A program made the translations under genes and the position numbers. A model generated the notes under the pieces. That model was given only the letters and a program-made list of their open reading frames with translations, had not been told where the DNA came from and did not search any database. DNA of 64,000 nucleotides from Rothia sp. (in: high G+C Gram-positive bacteria) (lineage in GTDB: Bacteria; Actinomycetota; Actinomycetes; Actinomycetales; Micrococcaceae), in assembly GCA_030529845.1 (NCBI GenBank), contig JAUMWB010000001.1:186001-250000 (forward strand), written 5' to 3'. Shown piece by piece: positions 1 through 9,586 of the stretch; position 1 is the stretch's first letter, and every line of letters starts with the position of its first letter.

Positions 1-203
1 TCTCACCCGGTGTATCTGGCTATGAGATCCTCTTCTCACTGATTTCACTGGGGCTGGTCTACGGTGTGCTCATGATTGTTGAGGTCTACCTGCTGGCCAA
101 GTACGTCAAGGCCGGTGTGGCAGCGGCCATGCCCGAGCTAGTTGAAGACCCACACGATACCGACGAGAAGAACGACCGCGACGTGCTCGCGTTCGCCTAC
201 TAA
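1..203 (+). CDS. cydA: Cytochrome bd oxidase subunit I, C-terminal end only
   Basis: Partial gene entering from the left edge; the open frame begins at base 3 and stops at 201-203. The 66 visible residues hold one strongly hydrophobic segment (ILFSLISLGLVYGVLMIVEVYLL) followed by a short acidic, charged cytoplasmic tail. This matches the last transmembrane helix and tail of CydA, the haem-bearing subunit of the quinol oxidase that reduces oxygen to water. The call rests mainly on its position 17 nt upstream of cydB, the usual cydAB order, because the haem-ligand region lies outside the window. Confidence 0.85.
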   Translation, partial: SPGVSGYEILFSLISLGLVYGVLMIVEVYLLAKYVKAGVAAAMPELVEDPHDTDEKNDRDVLAFAY

Positions 204-220
204 GAAAGGGGCTTATACAC

Positions 221-1300
221 ATGTTTGAGCTTTTTGCTGATCAGCCTCTTCTGCCGACTCTCTGGTTCGCCGTCATCGGCTTCTTCTGGGTGGGTTACAT
301 TATCCTCGACGGCTTCGACCTGGGCGTAGGCATGCTCATGAGCCGAATCTTTGCCAAGAATGAGAAAGAACGCCGTCTGCTGCTGAACACCATCGGCCCG
401 GTCTGGGACGGCAACGAGGTCTGGGTTGTGACCGGTGGCGCTGCCACCTTCGCCGCCTTCCCCCTCTGGTACGCCTCCCTCTTCTCAGCCCTCTACATTC
501 CCTTGACCCTAGCCCTACTGGCCCTGATTTTCCGTGCGGTCGCTATCGAGTACCGCGGTAAGAAGGACTCTGAGCGCTGGATCGCCGGCTGGACGCTTGC
601 CATCTCGCTGGGTTCTTTCTTCATCGCCTTCCTGATCGGTGCCCTACTGGCGCTGACCTCCACCGGTCTACCCATCAACGCCAACGGTGACCGCGTAGGC
701 GGTGCCTTCGCCTGGCTCACCCCCGCTGTCTTCCTGGGCGGCCTCTCCATGGTGGGAGTTTCCCTGGTCATGGGCCTGGCCTTCATCGCGTTGAAGACCG
801 ACGGCGAGGTGCGCCACCGTGCCGGGGCCGCCCTGGTCAAGTTCTCGCCTCTACTGGTGCTCCCCGTTGTGGCCTGGGTGGTCTACATGCAGGTGACCAC
901 CGGCAACGGTATCTCCTACGCTTTGACCGTTCTGGCTGTGCTGGCTCTGGCTGTTGCCTGGTTCTTCGCCAGCCGCAAGAGCGAAGGTAAGGCCTTTTCG
1001 GGATTTGCGGTTTTCGTTACCTTCGGCGTGCTGGCTATCTTCCTAGCTCTGTACCCCAACGTCCTGCCCTCAACCCTCGATGAGGCCTACAACCTCACCA
1101 TCGCTAACGCCTCAAGCTCCGAATACACCCTGAGTGTGATGAGCTGGGTTGGTCTCTTCGGTATTCCGATCCTGCTGGTCTACCAGAGCTGGACCTACTG
1201 GGTCTTCCGTAAACGCCTGCATGTGGAGAGCATCCCCGATGCCCACGACGCCACCGAGTTAGCCGCCCGCACCACCCGCGCAGGCGTCCACAACGCCTAG
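221..1300 (+). CDS. cydB: Cytochrome bd ubiquinol/menaquinol oxidase subunit II
   Basis: 359 residues, the usual CydB length, with eight or nine hydrophobic segments. Family landmarks near the N-terminus are visible: FWVGYIILDGFDLGVGM (about 23-39) and GPVWDGNEVWVVTGG (about 59-73). CydB packs against CydA in the inner membrane and completes the high-affinity terminal oxidase, a respiratory branch useful at low oxygen. The ATG follows an AAGAAAGGGG ribosome site. It is co-transcribed with cydA (17-nt gap) and is followed by a strong hairpin before cydDC. Confidence 0.96.
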   Translation: MFELFADQPLLPTLWFAVIGFFWVGYIILDGFDLGVGMLMSRIFAKNEKERRLLLNTIGPVWDGNEVWVVTGGAATFAAFPLWYASLFSALYIPLTLALLALIFRAVAIEYRGKKDSERWIAGWTLAISLGSFFIAFLIGALLALTSTGLPINANGDRVGGAFAWLTPAVFLGGLSMVGVSLVMGLAFIALKTDGEVRHRAGAALVKFSPLLVLPVVAWVVYMQVTTGNGISYALTVLAVLALAVAWFFASRKSEGKAFSGFAVFVTFGVLAIFLALYPNVLPSTLDEAYNLTIANASSSEYTLSVMSWVGLFGIPILLVYQSWTYWVFRKRLHVESIPDAHDATELAARTTRAGVHNA

Positions 1301-1325
1301 TAGCTAGCTCAAGGCTGAAGCTGAC

Positions 1326-1357
1326 AAGGACGCCGGGAGCAGCTCCCGGCGTCCTTT
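1326..1357 (+). terminator. Hairpin terminator after cydB
   Basis: A nearly uninterrupted inverted repeat AAGGACGCCGGGAG / CTCCCGGCGTCCTT with a three-base turn, followed by a short T stretch. Each arm carries the GGACGCC core of the repeated motif found throughout this window, so terminator and repeat appear to be one element. It separates cydAB from cydDC. Confidence 0.8.
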
Positions 1358-1484
1358 CGCCTACCCGGGGTGGGTAGGTGTGCTCATACCCACGGCCCAG
1401 CCATTGACCAGGCGTCTACCCGGCTGGAAAGTTCCCACTAGAATAGTGAACAAACTGTTCGCGGCACCAAGGACACAATCGAGA

Positions 1485-4400
1485 ATGACCGCTCCTACAC
1501 CGAGCAAGCGGCCCCCGCTGGGGCCCCACGCCAAGAGAAACCTCACCGTTTTTGCTGTGCTCACCGCGCTCAAAACGCTGGCGCTCATTGTCTTTGCCGC
1601 GGTGCTGGGCACCGCCATCACCCTGCTGGCCCGCATGACATACGCGGTGCTGTACGAGGGCAAAACCTACGAGTCAGCCCATGCCGAGCAGTTGGCTGTC
1701 TTTGCCGGCAACGGTCAGGCCCAGCTGACCGGTATCTTTTTTGCCACCCCCTTCATGCAGCCGGGCCTGCTCTCGCTGGCCGTCACCGGTGTCATCGCAC
1801 TACTCGTGCGCGCCGTTGCCGACTGGTCACTGGGCTTCTACGCCCAGCAGGCAGCGACAGGCGCCAAAACCACCATTCGCCGCAAGCTCATTCGCCGCGT
1901 CCTTGCAACCGGCGGCATCGACACCCCAGACGGCACCGGTGCCACCGCCGTCCTGCTGTCCCGCGGTCTAAACGCTCTCGATGACTACTACACCAAGACC
2001 CTCACCGCCTTTGTGTCTACGGCTGTCATCCCTACGTTGCTACTGGTCTTTATCGCCTTCTACGACTGGGTCTCAGCCCTGGTCATTCTCTGCACCCTGC
2101 CCCTGATTCCCCTCTTTATGGTGCTCATCGGTAGAACCACAGCTGAAGACACCGCCCGTGCCCAGCGCGACCTGCTCCGCCTGTCAGACCACATTGTTGA
2201 ACTGGTCAAAGGTCTGCCCGTACTGGTGGGCCTGGGTCGCTCGCGTGCCCAGTCCAAGGCACTGGGGGACTTGGGGGAGCGCTACCGCAAGGCCACCATG
2301 TACACCCTGCGGTCGGCCTTCCTTTCCTCCCTGGCCCTGGAGCTGATTACCACTATCTCGGTTGCCCTGGTCGCTGTACTCATTGGTCTGCGTCTGGTTG
2401 AAGGTAACCTGGGCCTTGACGTTGCCCTCTTCGCCCTGCTGCTGGCACCAGAGTGCTACCAGCCCCTGCGCGATGTGGGAACTGCCTACCACCAGTCCGA
2501 GGACGGGGTGGCAGCCCTGCGCCGTGCTGAGGACATCATCAACCAACCTATTCCCCACGCCACCGTCGCTCCCGGCGGTGACCGCATCTCGGTTCGCCAG
2601 CTCTCCATTGCCTACCCGAACCGCGACCGCACCCTCACCGGTGTGAGCTTCACCCTGCGCCACGGAACCACCACAGCCATTACGGGCCCTTCCGGGTGCG
2701 GCAAAACCACCCTGCTGTCGGTCCTGGGTGGGGCTCTGCGCAATGATTTGGTACCCACCGGAACCACTGAACCGGTACACGTCTCTGGTCTGGTGTCCGG
2801 TACCGGATCCACCGTCTGGATCAGCCAGTCGCCCACCTTCATTGCCCCCACCGCCCTGGCTGAGGTTGCTCTTTATGCCACCGTTACCCGCGGCGAAGGT
2901 GCTCTAGAGGGCATCAACTACGCTTCAACCTTGCTCGATGACTCAGTGGCATTTACTGCTGAGGACCGCGATTACTTCACGTCCTTCCTGCACTCGGTAG
3001 GCCTGGCTGATCTAGCAGACCTGCCGCCCGAGGCTCTTTCGGCCGGCCAGATGCGCCGCCTGGCCATTGCCCGTGCCCTGGCTCGCGTGGCAACCCTCCA
3101 GGCCCAGGAAGAACGCGTCACTGTTTTGATTGACGAGCCCACCGCCCACCTTGACCCGGTTTCAGCGGCCAAGGTCAACGTTGCCCTGGCCGCCCTGCAA
3201 GAGACGGGTGCAACCCTGATTATCGTCACGCACGATACCGCCTTGGCTGCCGCCACTAATAACCTGCTCCAGGCCACTCCCAAGCCCCACGGAATTACCT
3301 GGGAACTGGCCGCCCAAAACACCGACGGGCTAGGTGGCTACGCCCTGGCAACCCTGGCGGACGCCGTTGCCACCGGCGAACTTGAAGACTCAGCTCCCGT
3401 GCAGGCTGCGGCAGCCACACCCTACCAGGCTCCAGAGCCAGCGGTGGCCGGCGTCCTGACAACCCTGCGCCACCTGGGTGAGCTGACCGGAATCCGCAAG
3501 CGCGACATGGCCCTGCCGATTCTGCTGTCAGTCCTTACCGTAGTCTTTGCCGTCAGCCTCACCGCCCTCTCAGGCTGGCTGATTGTGCGTGCCGCCGAGC
3601 AGCCTGCCATGATGTACCTGCTGGTTGCTGTGACCGGCGTCCGCTTCTTCGGCCTGGGCAGGGCTACCTCCCGCTATGCTGAGCGCCTACGCACTCACGA
3701 CCTGGTGCTGGGGGCAGCGAATACCCTGCGCGTGCGTGCCTGGGATGCCGCTGGGCGAACCGTGCTTTCTGTACGTTCCCTGCTGCGAGGCGATAAGATT
3801 CTCGACCGCTTGGTCGGCGATATCGATGAGCTACGCGACGCTATTCCGCGTGTCATCCTGCCCCTTGCCTCCCACCTGATCGTCATGCTGCTGGTACTGG
3901 GCGTGACGGCCTGGGCTACCCCGCAGGCTCTACTTCCGGTCACGGTTGCCGCCCTGGTAGCAACTTTCCTGCTCCCGCTGATTGTGCTCCGGGCTGACGA
4001 ACGTGCGGACGCCGTCGCCCGCCGGGAAACCTCGGCCATGCTCCGCCTGGGCGTTTCGGCTCTTGATGCTGCTACCGACCTGCACAACAACGGACTTGAC
4101 CAAACCGTCGCCCTGGCTGTTTCCCGCCAGGACGGCTACGCCCAGGCCTCCCGTCTCAAGAGCTCCCGCGCCATTGGTGTGGGACAGGGTCTCATGGTTG
4201 TGACCTGGTGGGGCGCTGCCTTGGCCGTGGTCGCTAGCGTCTGGCCAGCAGTTGAAGCCGGTACCGTAACCGCGCCGACCGCTGCCATCGTCATTCTCAT
4301 GATGACAGGCCTGTTCGAGAGCACCGCCGCCCATCTGGACGCTGTCCGCGGCTGGCCCGCTTTCGCGGCCCTGGTTGCCCGCACCCGCGCTAACTTTGAG

Positions 4401-5186
4401 ACGGTGGACGCCGCCGCTGCGGTTGAGGGGCAGGACGCCGGTAAGGGTGAGATTCGGGATATCCTCGGAGACCCCGGTATTGGGGCTAAGAACCGTGCCG
4501 CTCATAAGTCCATCACCCTGGAACTTGATTCGCTGGCGACCCGCTGGCCTGACATGGAGCAGCCTATCTTTACCGGGCTTTCTGCATCAGTATCCTCGGG
4601 CCAATGGCTGGGTATTACCGGCCCCTCGGGTTCGGGTAAGACAACCGCACTGGCGACCCTGCTGGGCTTCCTGCCCGTAGAGCAGGGCCAGATTCGGGTG
4701 AACGGTCGTGCCTTCGATGCCCAGTCCCTGCGCGGCTACGCAGCCTGGTGCCCCCAGTCGGCCTATATCTTTGAATCCACCATCGCTAACAACCTGGCAA
4801 TTGCCCGTTCGGCAGATGAACGCCCCACCGATGAAGAGATGTACGAGGTGCTGGATCGCGTAGGTCTAGGTGACTTTGTGCGTTCTCTGCCAGCCGGTTT
4901 GCAAACCCTGGTGGGTGCCGGTGGCTCGTATGTATCGGGCGGCCAGCGTCAGCGCATCGCTATCGCCCGCACCCTGCTGGTGGATTCGCCCCTGCTGCTC
5001 ATGGACGAGCCGACCGCCCATCTTGACGCCCCTGCCGCTGTTGCCCTGATCAATGAGGTAGCCCGGGGTACCAAGCGTGCTCCAGGTCAGAAGGTCAAGG
5101 GCAAGACCAAGCTGCCTGCGGTCGTCCTGGTCTCCCACCGGGCCGAAGATATCGCGGCCTGCGATACCGTGGTGAAGCTTCGATAG
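1485..5186 (+). CDS. cydDC: Fused thiol/glutathione-type ABC exporter CydDC, required for cytochrome bd assembly
   Basis: A single polypeptide joins two ABC half-transporters, the actinobacterial CydD-CydC fusion. First half: membrane domain, then Walker A GPSGCGKTT, signature LSAGQMRRLAIARALAR and Walker B VLIDEPTAHLD. Second half: second membrane domain, Walker A GPSGSGKTT, signature VSGGQRQRIAIARTLL and Walker B LLMDEPTAHLD. The family exports reduced thiols or handles haem to allow cytochrome bd maturation, which fits the adjacent cydAB. The frame is open from a GTG at 1380, but the ATG at 1485 with an AGGA box 11 nt upstream is preferred, giving 1233 residues; the 35 extra residues look non-conserved. 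Confidence 0.93.
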   Translation: MTAPTPSKRPPLGPHAKRNLTVFAVLTALKTLALIVFAAVLGTAITLLARMTYAVLYEGKTYESAHAEQLAVFAGNGQAQLTGIFFATPFMQPGLLSLAVTGVIALLVRAVADWSLGFYAQQAATGAKTTIRRKLIRRVLATGGIDTPDGTGATAVLLSRGLNALDDYYTKTLTAFVSTAVIPTLLLVFIAFYDWVSALVILCTLPLIPLFMVLIGRTTAEDTARAQRDLLRLSDHIVELVKGLPVLVGLGRSRAQSKALGDLGERYRKATMYTLRSAFLSSLALELITTISVALVAVLIGLRLVEGNLGLDVALFALLLAPECYQPLRDVGTAYHQSEDGVAALRRAEDIINQPIPHATVAPGGDRISVRQLSIAYPNRDRTLTGVSFTLRHGTTTAITGPSGCGKTTLLSVLGGALRNDLVPTGTTEPVHVSGLVSGTGSTVWISQSPTFIAPTALAEVALYATVTRGEGALEGINYASTLLDDSVAFTAEDRDYFTSFLHSVGLADLADLPPEALSAGQMRRLAIARALARVATLQAQEERVTVLIDEPTAHLDPVSAAKVNVALAALQETGATLIIVTHDTALAAATNNLLQATPKPHGITWELAAQNTDGLGGYALATLADAVATGELEDSAPVQAAAATPYQAPEPAVAGVLTTLRHLGELTGIRKRDMALPILLSVLTVVFAVSLTALSGWLIVRAAEQPAMMYLLVAVTGVRFFGLGRATSRYAERLRTHDLVLGAANTLRVRAWDAAGRTVLSVRSLLRGDKILDRLVGDIDELRDAIPRVILPLASHLIVMLLVLGVTAWATPQALLPVTVAALVATFLLPLIVLRADERADAVARRETSAMLRLGVSALDAATDLHNNGLDQTVALAVSRQDGYAQASRLKSSRAIGVGQGLMVVTWWGAALAVVASVWPAVEAGTVTAPTAAIVILMMTGLFESTAAHLDAVRGWPAFAALVARTRANFETVDAAAAVEGQDAGKGEIRDILGDPGIGAKNRAAHKSITLELDSLATRWPDMEQPIFTGLSASVSSGQWLGITGPSGSGKTTALATLLGFLPVEQGQIRVNGRAFDAQSLRGYAAWCPQSAYIFESTIANNLAIARSADERPTDEEMYEVLDRVGLGDFVRSLPAGLQTLVGAGGSYVSGGQRQRIAIARTLLVDSPLLLMDEPTAHLDAPAAVALINEVARGTKRAPGQKVKGKTKLPAVVLVSHRAEDIAACDTVVKLR

Positions 5187-5197
5187 CCGGCAGAAGA

Positions 5198-5242
5198 CCC
5201 CTCCTAAGGTTCCTATCAAAGGACGCCACGGGAGGGGCTTTC
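5198..5242 (+). terminator. Probable terminator after cydDC
   Basis: Arms CCCCTCC (5198-5204) and GGAGGGG (5231-5237) flank a 26-nt loop that contains one copy of GGACGCC, followed by a pyrimidine-rich CTTTCT. The loop is long and the T stretch weak, so efficiency is uncertain. Confidence 0.5.
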
Positions 5243-5276
5243 TGTATCTAGAGGGGCAGCGGAAATGTATCTGCTG

Positions 5277-5328
5277 TCTGGAAATTTATTATGAGGGTAA
5301 AGTGTGTTCTAGATAATAAATTTCTAGA
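5277..5328. promoter_or_regulatory. AT-rich inverted repeat upstream of the PH-like membrane protein
   Basis: Two 16-nt arms (5277-5292 and 5313-5328) are complementary at 15 of 16 positions, with the core GAAATTTATTAT / ATAATAAATTTC perfect, separated by 20 nt. The sequence is far more AT-rich than its surroundings and ends about 20 nt before the downstream start codon. It could be an operator, or a promoter region (TAGATAAT lies inside the right arm). No regulator is recognisable. Confidence 0.55.
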
Positions 5329-5348
5329 GCTCGAGCTACAGATAGTGA

Positions 5349-5864
5349 GTGAATCCCATGCCTACTCTTCAAGAGCATAGCTATGTTGCGCCCCTAACCA
5401 AGAACTTCAAACTATTCCTCTGCGGAGTAGTAGCTTTTGTACTGGTCAGTGTCACTCTGCCGATTCTGATTTTTGGCCCCGTCGATAAGGACGGGTCCTA
5501 CCAGGGGATTCTTATCTCAGTTCTTGTAGGAGCTGCCGTAGCACTGGTTATTATTCCGATGATTTTCAGCAGTACCCGTATTGACCTGCTTGATACGTCG
5601 GTCAAGATCACCACCATGAAGTTCTTCTCGAAAGAGCTACCCTACAGCGAGATTGAGAAGGCAGAAGTGGGGCCAGAAACCGGTCTGGCACAGGGGGCCG
5701 GTCTCAGAATCATGGGCGGAGGTAACACCGGCTATCTGACCGGCGGCCCCTCCGTCACCTTTACCCTGACGAACGGTAGCCGGGTGACGGCGTCCGCTAG
5801 CAACCCCGAGCAGGTTGTTGCTGAGGTGAATTCTCGGCTGCGTTCAGCACCTTTAGCTATTTAG
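5349..5864 (+). CDS. Small membrane protein with PH-like domain
   Basis: 171 residues of unknown function. Two adjacent hydrophobic segments (about 22-42 and 50-72) form an N-terminal hairpin anchor. The rest (about 75-168) is a soluble beta-rich region with alternating hydrophobics that resembles bacterial PH-like domains: a strand reading [19 protein letters not shown], a Gly-rich turn, then [22 protein letters not shown] and a C-terminal helix. The start may be GTG at 5349 or ATG at 5358; neither has a strong ribosome site. It overlaps the end of the convergent parC by four bases. Confidence 0.65.
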   Translation: MNPMPTLQEHSYVAPLTKNFKLFLCGVVAFVLVSVTLPILIFGPVDKDGSYQGILISVLVGAAVALVIIPMIFSSTRIDLLDTSVKITTMKFFSKELPYSEIEKAEVGPETGLAQGAGLRIMGGGNTGYLTGGPSVTFTLTNGSRVTASASNPEQVVAEVNSRLRSAPLAI

Positions 5865-8452
5865 AAGAGGGCATCATCTTCGGCCTCTACCGGCCTGTCG
5901 ACCGCTACCTGAGCTTCAGGGTGACTGGCGGGTTCTTCTGACACTGCTGATACAGGTGCGGGGGAGGTCAGGGCCTGGTAGTTGGGGCCGATAGCGTCGA
6001 CGCTCTGGGCAAGCAGGACGCCGGAGCCGTCGCGGGGGCCGAACTCGGCGGGTAGGGTGCGGGCAACACCGGCTGCTGAGACTGCCTTAGCCGGGCCGAC
6101 ACCCACCCAGGCTAGAGCCAGAGCGGTTTCGCCCTTGAGGAAGCGGTGGGCTCGCATGCCGCCGGTAGCGCGGCCTTTTTGGGGGAACTCGGTGAGTTCG
6201 GTGACTTTGGCTGTGGCCCCGTCCTCCCCACCATCGGTGATGGTGACGACCTGGGCGTCCGCGCCGGGGGCGGTGACGCCGAAGGCAAGAAGTTTATCGT
6301 CGTCAGCTACCTTCATGCCTGCCATGCCACCGCCGGTACGGCCCTGGGGGCGAACCTTTGCGGCGTCAAAGGTGAGGAGCTTTGCCTGTTCGGTGATGAA
6401 GGTCAGTATCGCATCGTTGGAGTCGCAGACCGCAACGCCCACCACGGCGTCCTTGGGCTTGAGCTTCATAATCTCAAACTCGGTGGCATTCAGCGGGTAG
6501 TCGGGATTGACGCGCTTGACGACACCCCGCTCTGTGGCCAGAGCCAGAATGGAGTTGAGCGGAACCAAACCCACCAGCTTTTCACCGCGGGCTAGGGCGA
6601 TGGCGTCCGCCGCCTTGACCCCGCTGGTGAGCTGGGGGGTGCCCCCGGCCTCTTCGAGCACGGGCAGGTCAATGACGGGCACGCGGATGAGGCGGCCGGC
6701 TGAAGTGACAGCGCCGATTTCACCTCGGGCGCTAGTGGGCACAATGGAGAGGTAGGCGTCGTGCTTGATGCGCTTGCCCGGATCAACCAGGGTAGGGCGC
6801 TGCCCCTTTACGCCGCTGGTGCGCCCCAGCTGACCCGAGGTGGAGAGCAGAACCCAGCAGGGGTCGTCTGCAATTTCTAGGGACAGCCCGGCTTCTTTCT
6901 TAGCCTTAGAGGCGGACGCCGACAGAGCAGCAACAGCGTCTGCCAGCTCGTCCTTGGTCACGATCTTGGTGCGGCGGTCGGTGCCGTACTCGTCGGCAAC
7001 CTGCTGCAGTTCCTCTGAGACCAGGGCGCGGAGCTTCATATCGGAGCCGAGGATTTCTTCCAGGGAAGCAATTTCTGCTAGCAGGTCGTCGCGTTCGGCC
7101 TCAAGCTCAATGCGGGAGTATTTGGTCAGCTGGCGCAGGCGCAGCTCCAGAATGTGGTTGGCCTGAACTTCGCTCAGATCGTAAATCTGCATGAGGCGTT
7201 CGCGGGCCTGGGCAGTTTCGTCTGAAGAACGAATAATCTGGATGACCTCGTCAATATCGACAATGGCCACCAGCAGACCCTCGACCAGGTGCAGGCGGTC
7301 GCGGCGCTTGCCCAGACGGTGGTTGGTGCGGCGGCGCACGACGTCGAGGCGGTGGTTGACGTAGACGTGAAGCAGGTCGAGCAGGCCTAGGGTCTGGGGC
7401 TGGCCGTCCACCAGGGCGACGTTATTGATACCGAAGGAATCTTCCAGCGGGGTGTGCTTGTAGAGGGCAGCCAGCACGGCCTTGGGGTTGAAGCCGTTCT
7501 TGATTTCAATGACCATGCGCAGACCGTTTTTGCGGTCGGTCAGATCAACGACGTCAGAAATGCCTTGGAGCTTCTTGGAATTGACGCCGTCCTTGATTTT
7601 TTCGATGACCTTTTCGGGGCCAACCAGGTAGGGCAGTTCGGTAACCACAATGCCCTGCTTGCGGGCGGTGACCTGTTCGATGGACACCTTGGCGCGGGTC
7701 TTGAAGATACCGCGTCCCTTTTCGTAGGCGTCCTTAATGCCGGCGGTGCCCACGATGGTGCCGCCAGAGGGCAGGTCGGGGCCGGGCACGAACTTCATGA
7801 TGTCTTTGAGGGTGGCCTCGGGGTGATCGAGCAGGTGGCGGGCTGCGGCAATGACCTCGCGCAGGTTGTGGGGGGCCATATTGGTGGCCATGCCGACGGC
7901 GATGCCGGCTGAGCCATTGACCAAAAGGTTGGGGTAGGCAGCGGGCAGGACGGCCGGCTGCATGAACTGATTGTCGTAGTTGGGTACGAAGTCCACGACG
8001 TCTTCGTCCAGGTTAGCGGTCATGGCCAGGGCCGCCGGGGCCATACGAACCTCGGTGTAGCGGGAGGCTGCCGGGCCGTCGTCCAGGGAGCCAAAGTTAC
8101 CGTGACCATCGACCACGGGCAGGCGCATAGAGAAGGGCTGGGCCAGGCGCACCATAGCGTCGTAGATGGCGCCGTCACCGTGGGGGTGCAGCTTGCCCAT
8201 CACTTCGCCGATCACGCGGGCGCTTTTGACGTGGCCCTTGTCGGGGCGCAGGCCCATCTGCTGCATCATGTAGAGGATGCGGCGCTGCACGGGCTTGAGG
8301 CCGTCGCGGGCATCGGGTAGGGCACGGGAGTAGATGACCGAGTAGGAGTATTCCAGGAAGCTGGTTTCCATCTCGCTGGTCACGTCGATATCGACGATAT
8401 TTTCGACGACGTCGGTGGGGTAGTCATCGTGCGCGGTGGTGCGGCGAGCCAT
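5861..8452 (-). CDS. parC: DNA topoisomerase IV subunit A (ParC/GyrA family)
   Basis: 863 residues. The N-terminal breakage-reunion domain contains [18 protein letters not shown], the quinolone-determining stretch [19 protein letters not shown] (about 82-100) and the catalytic tyrosine in AASRYTE (Tyr132). A long coiled-coil with LELRLRQLT follows, then a C-terminal repeat region of beta-propeller type. It breaks and rejoins DNA to relax and decatenate replicated chromosomes. The N-terminal sequence ([17 protein letters not shown]) is more ParC-like than GyrA-like (SYLDYAMAVIVGRALPD). The partner parE is not in the window. The acidic C-terminal tail EAEDDALF is typical of the group. Confidence 0.9.
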   Translation of the reverse strand: MARRTTAHDDYPTDVVENIVDIDVTSEMETSFLEYSYSVIYSRALPDARDGLKPVQRRILYMMQQMGLRPDKGHVKSARVIGEVMGKLHPHGDGAIYDAMVRLAQPFSMRLPVVDGHGNFGSLDDGPAASRYTEVRMAPAALAMTANLDEDVVDFVPNYDNQFMQPAVLPAAYPNLLVNGSAGIAVGMATNMAPHNLREVIAAARHLLDHPEATLKDIMKFVPGPDLPSGGTIVGTAGIKDAYEKGRGIFKTRAKVSIEQVTARKQGIVVTELPYLVGPEKVIEKIKDGVNSKKLQGISDVVDLTDRKNGLRMVIEIKNGFNPKAVLAALYKHTPLEDSFGINNVALVDGQPQTLGLLDLLHVYVNHRLDVVRRRTNHRLGKRRDRLHLVEGLLVAIVDIDEVIQIIRSSDETAQARERLMQIYDLSEVQANHILELRLRQLTKYSRIELEAERDDLLAEIASLEEILGSDMKLRALVSEELQQVADEYGTDRRTKIVTKDELADAVAALSASASKAKKEAGLSLEIADDPCWVLLSTSGQLGRTSGVKGQRPTLVDPGKRIKHDAYLSIVPTSARGEIGAVTSAGRLIRVPVIDLPVLEEAGGTPQLTSGVKAADAIALARGEKLVGLVPLNSILALATERGVVKRVNPDYPLNATEFEIMKLKPKDAVVGVAVCDSNDAILTFITEQAKLLTFDAAKVRPQGRTGGGMAGMKVADDDKLLAFGVTAPGADAQVVTITDGGEDGATAKVTELTEFPQKGRATGGMRAHRFLKGETALALAWVGVGPAKAVSAAGVARTLPAEFGPRDGSGVLLAQSVDAIGPNYQALTSPAPVSAVSEEPASHPEAQVAVDRPVEAEDDALF

Positions 8453-8533
8453 CGAGACCTCTTCCTGGGAATTCGAACATAGGTTCGTTTATTCTACCGC
8501 GAAAGGGGCCCGCTGGCAGGTTGGCTACTGGCG

Positions 8534-9295
8534 CTAACGGGCGCGGGCGGGTGCAAAGAGCCCGTAGATACCCAGTGCGCCGAGCACCAGGGTAGCTACC
8601 CCAAATGGAACAGCTGTGGGGGAGTAGTCAGCACCGCTGGTTATAAAGGTATCAGCCAGCCCCACGCCCATGTGCCAGCCCCACCCCAAATGGAGAAGGA
8701 AGCAAGCGATAGCTACAGCAAGAGAACAGAAACCAATAGCGCGCTTGGTGCTGTAGGATGCCATGCCCCGCAACCACTCGTGCACGTTCGGCAGGGCGGC
8801 TAAAAGAAGTGCAACGATAAAGCCCCACACAATCACGACAAAGAGGCTAAATTGGTTGGTCTCCTTCATCAGGCTGTAAATCTCGCTGAGGGTGTAGCCT
8901 GGGGCTGTTGCTAGGGGGTTCCACCAAAAGACATGCAAACCGTAGTAGATAGCTAACACCAGCCCCAACCCACAAAAGGAAAGAGGCAGACGGACGCCCG
9001 GGGTCGGCTTAACATACTCCCTGCTGGTTTTCGTTTCAGCGGATGTACTGTGAAAAATCTCGGTGATACCCACTCCCAATAGTGAGGCAGCACCTGCAAG
9101 GACAGAAAGCACTGCCGCCCAGTTGATGAGGGATGCAAACTGAATTGAGGCGGGGAAGGGAAGCGCTAGAGCTACCGAGATGGCCAGCGCAAACACCGCA
9201 GCACTACCGATAAGAAGCCACCGAAAGGTTACATTGAGTGTGTTTGCCACAGGCCTAGTTTGTGCCCGATGCAAGTGCTCAGGAGAAACCGTCAT
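8534..9295 (-). CDS. Hypothetical multi-pass membrane protein
   Basis: 253 residues that I do not recognise. About six hydrophobic segments are visible, beginning WLLIGSAAVFALAISVALALPF (about 27-48) and ending LGALGIYGLFAPAR. The loops carry few charges and no catalytic motif. The gene stands alone between parC and the divergent aconitase gene, with 80 nt to the parC start. It could be a small transporter or a sensor membrane domain. Confidence 0.65.
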   Translation of the reverse strand: MTVSPEHLHRAQTRPVANTLNVTFRWLLIGSAAVFALAISVALALPFPASIQFASLINWAAVLSVLAGAASLLGVGITEIFHSTSAETKTSREYVKPTPGVRLPLSFCGLGLVLAIYYGLHVFWWNPLATAPGYTLSEIYSLMKETNQFSLFVVIVWGFIVALLLAALPNVHEWLRGMASYSTKRAIGFCSLAVAIACFLLHLGWGWHMGVGLADTFITSGADYSPTAVPFGVATLVLGALGIYGLFAPARAR

Positions 9296-9586
9296 GCCCC
9301 TATTCTGGCACGAGAACGCAATATATTAACGGCACATTTTCCTTGCTAAAGCCGAAAAGTCGCGCCCGAGGTGGGGCGGGCGTCCGCTCCCTGAAACATG
9401 CAGACGAAACATTTGCTTACGAACCGTCTTCAAAATATGTGAACAACGTGATACGCGGTACACTAAAAGGCAGTGGCCTCGTGCCCACAGGCTCAAGAGC
9501 GAGCATCACACACCCGTCGCGCAGACGCGACGGTGCCCACCGGCGCACGAGCCAATCGCAAGACAGTGTCGAGAGGAGTCCCACAT

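Noticed and set aside
1404-1444. TTGACC and TAGAAT as a cydDC promoter
   Set aside because: The spacing is 29 nt, far from the 16-18 nt needed.
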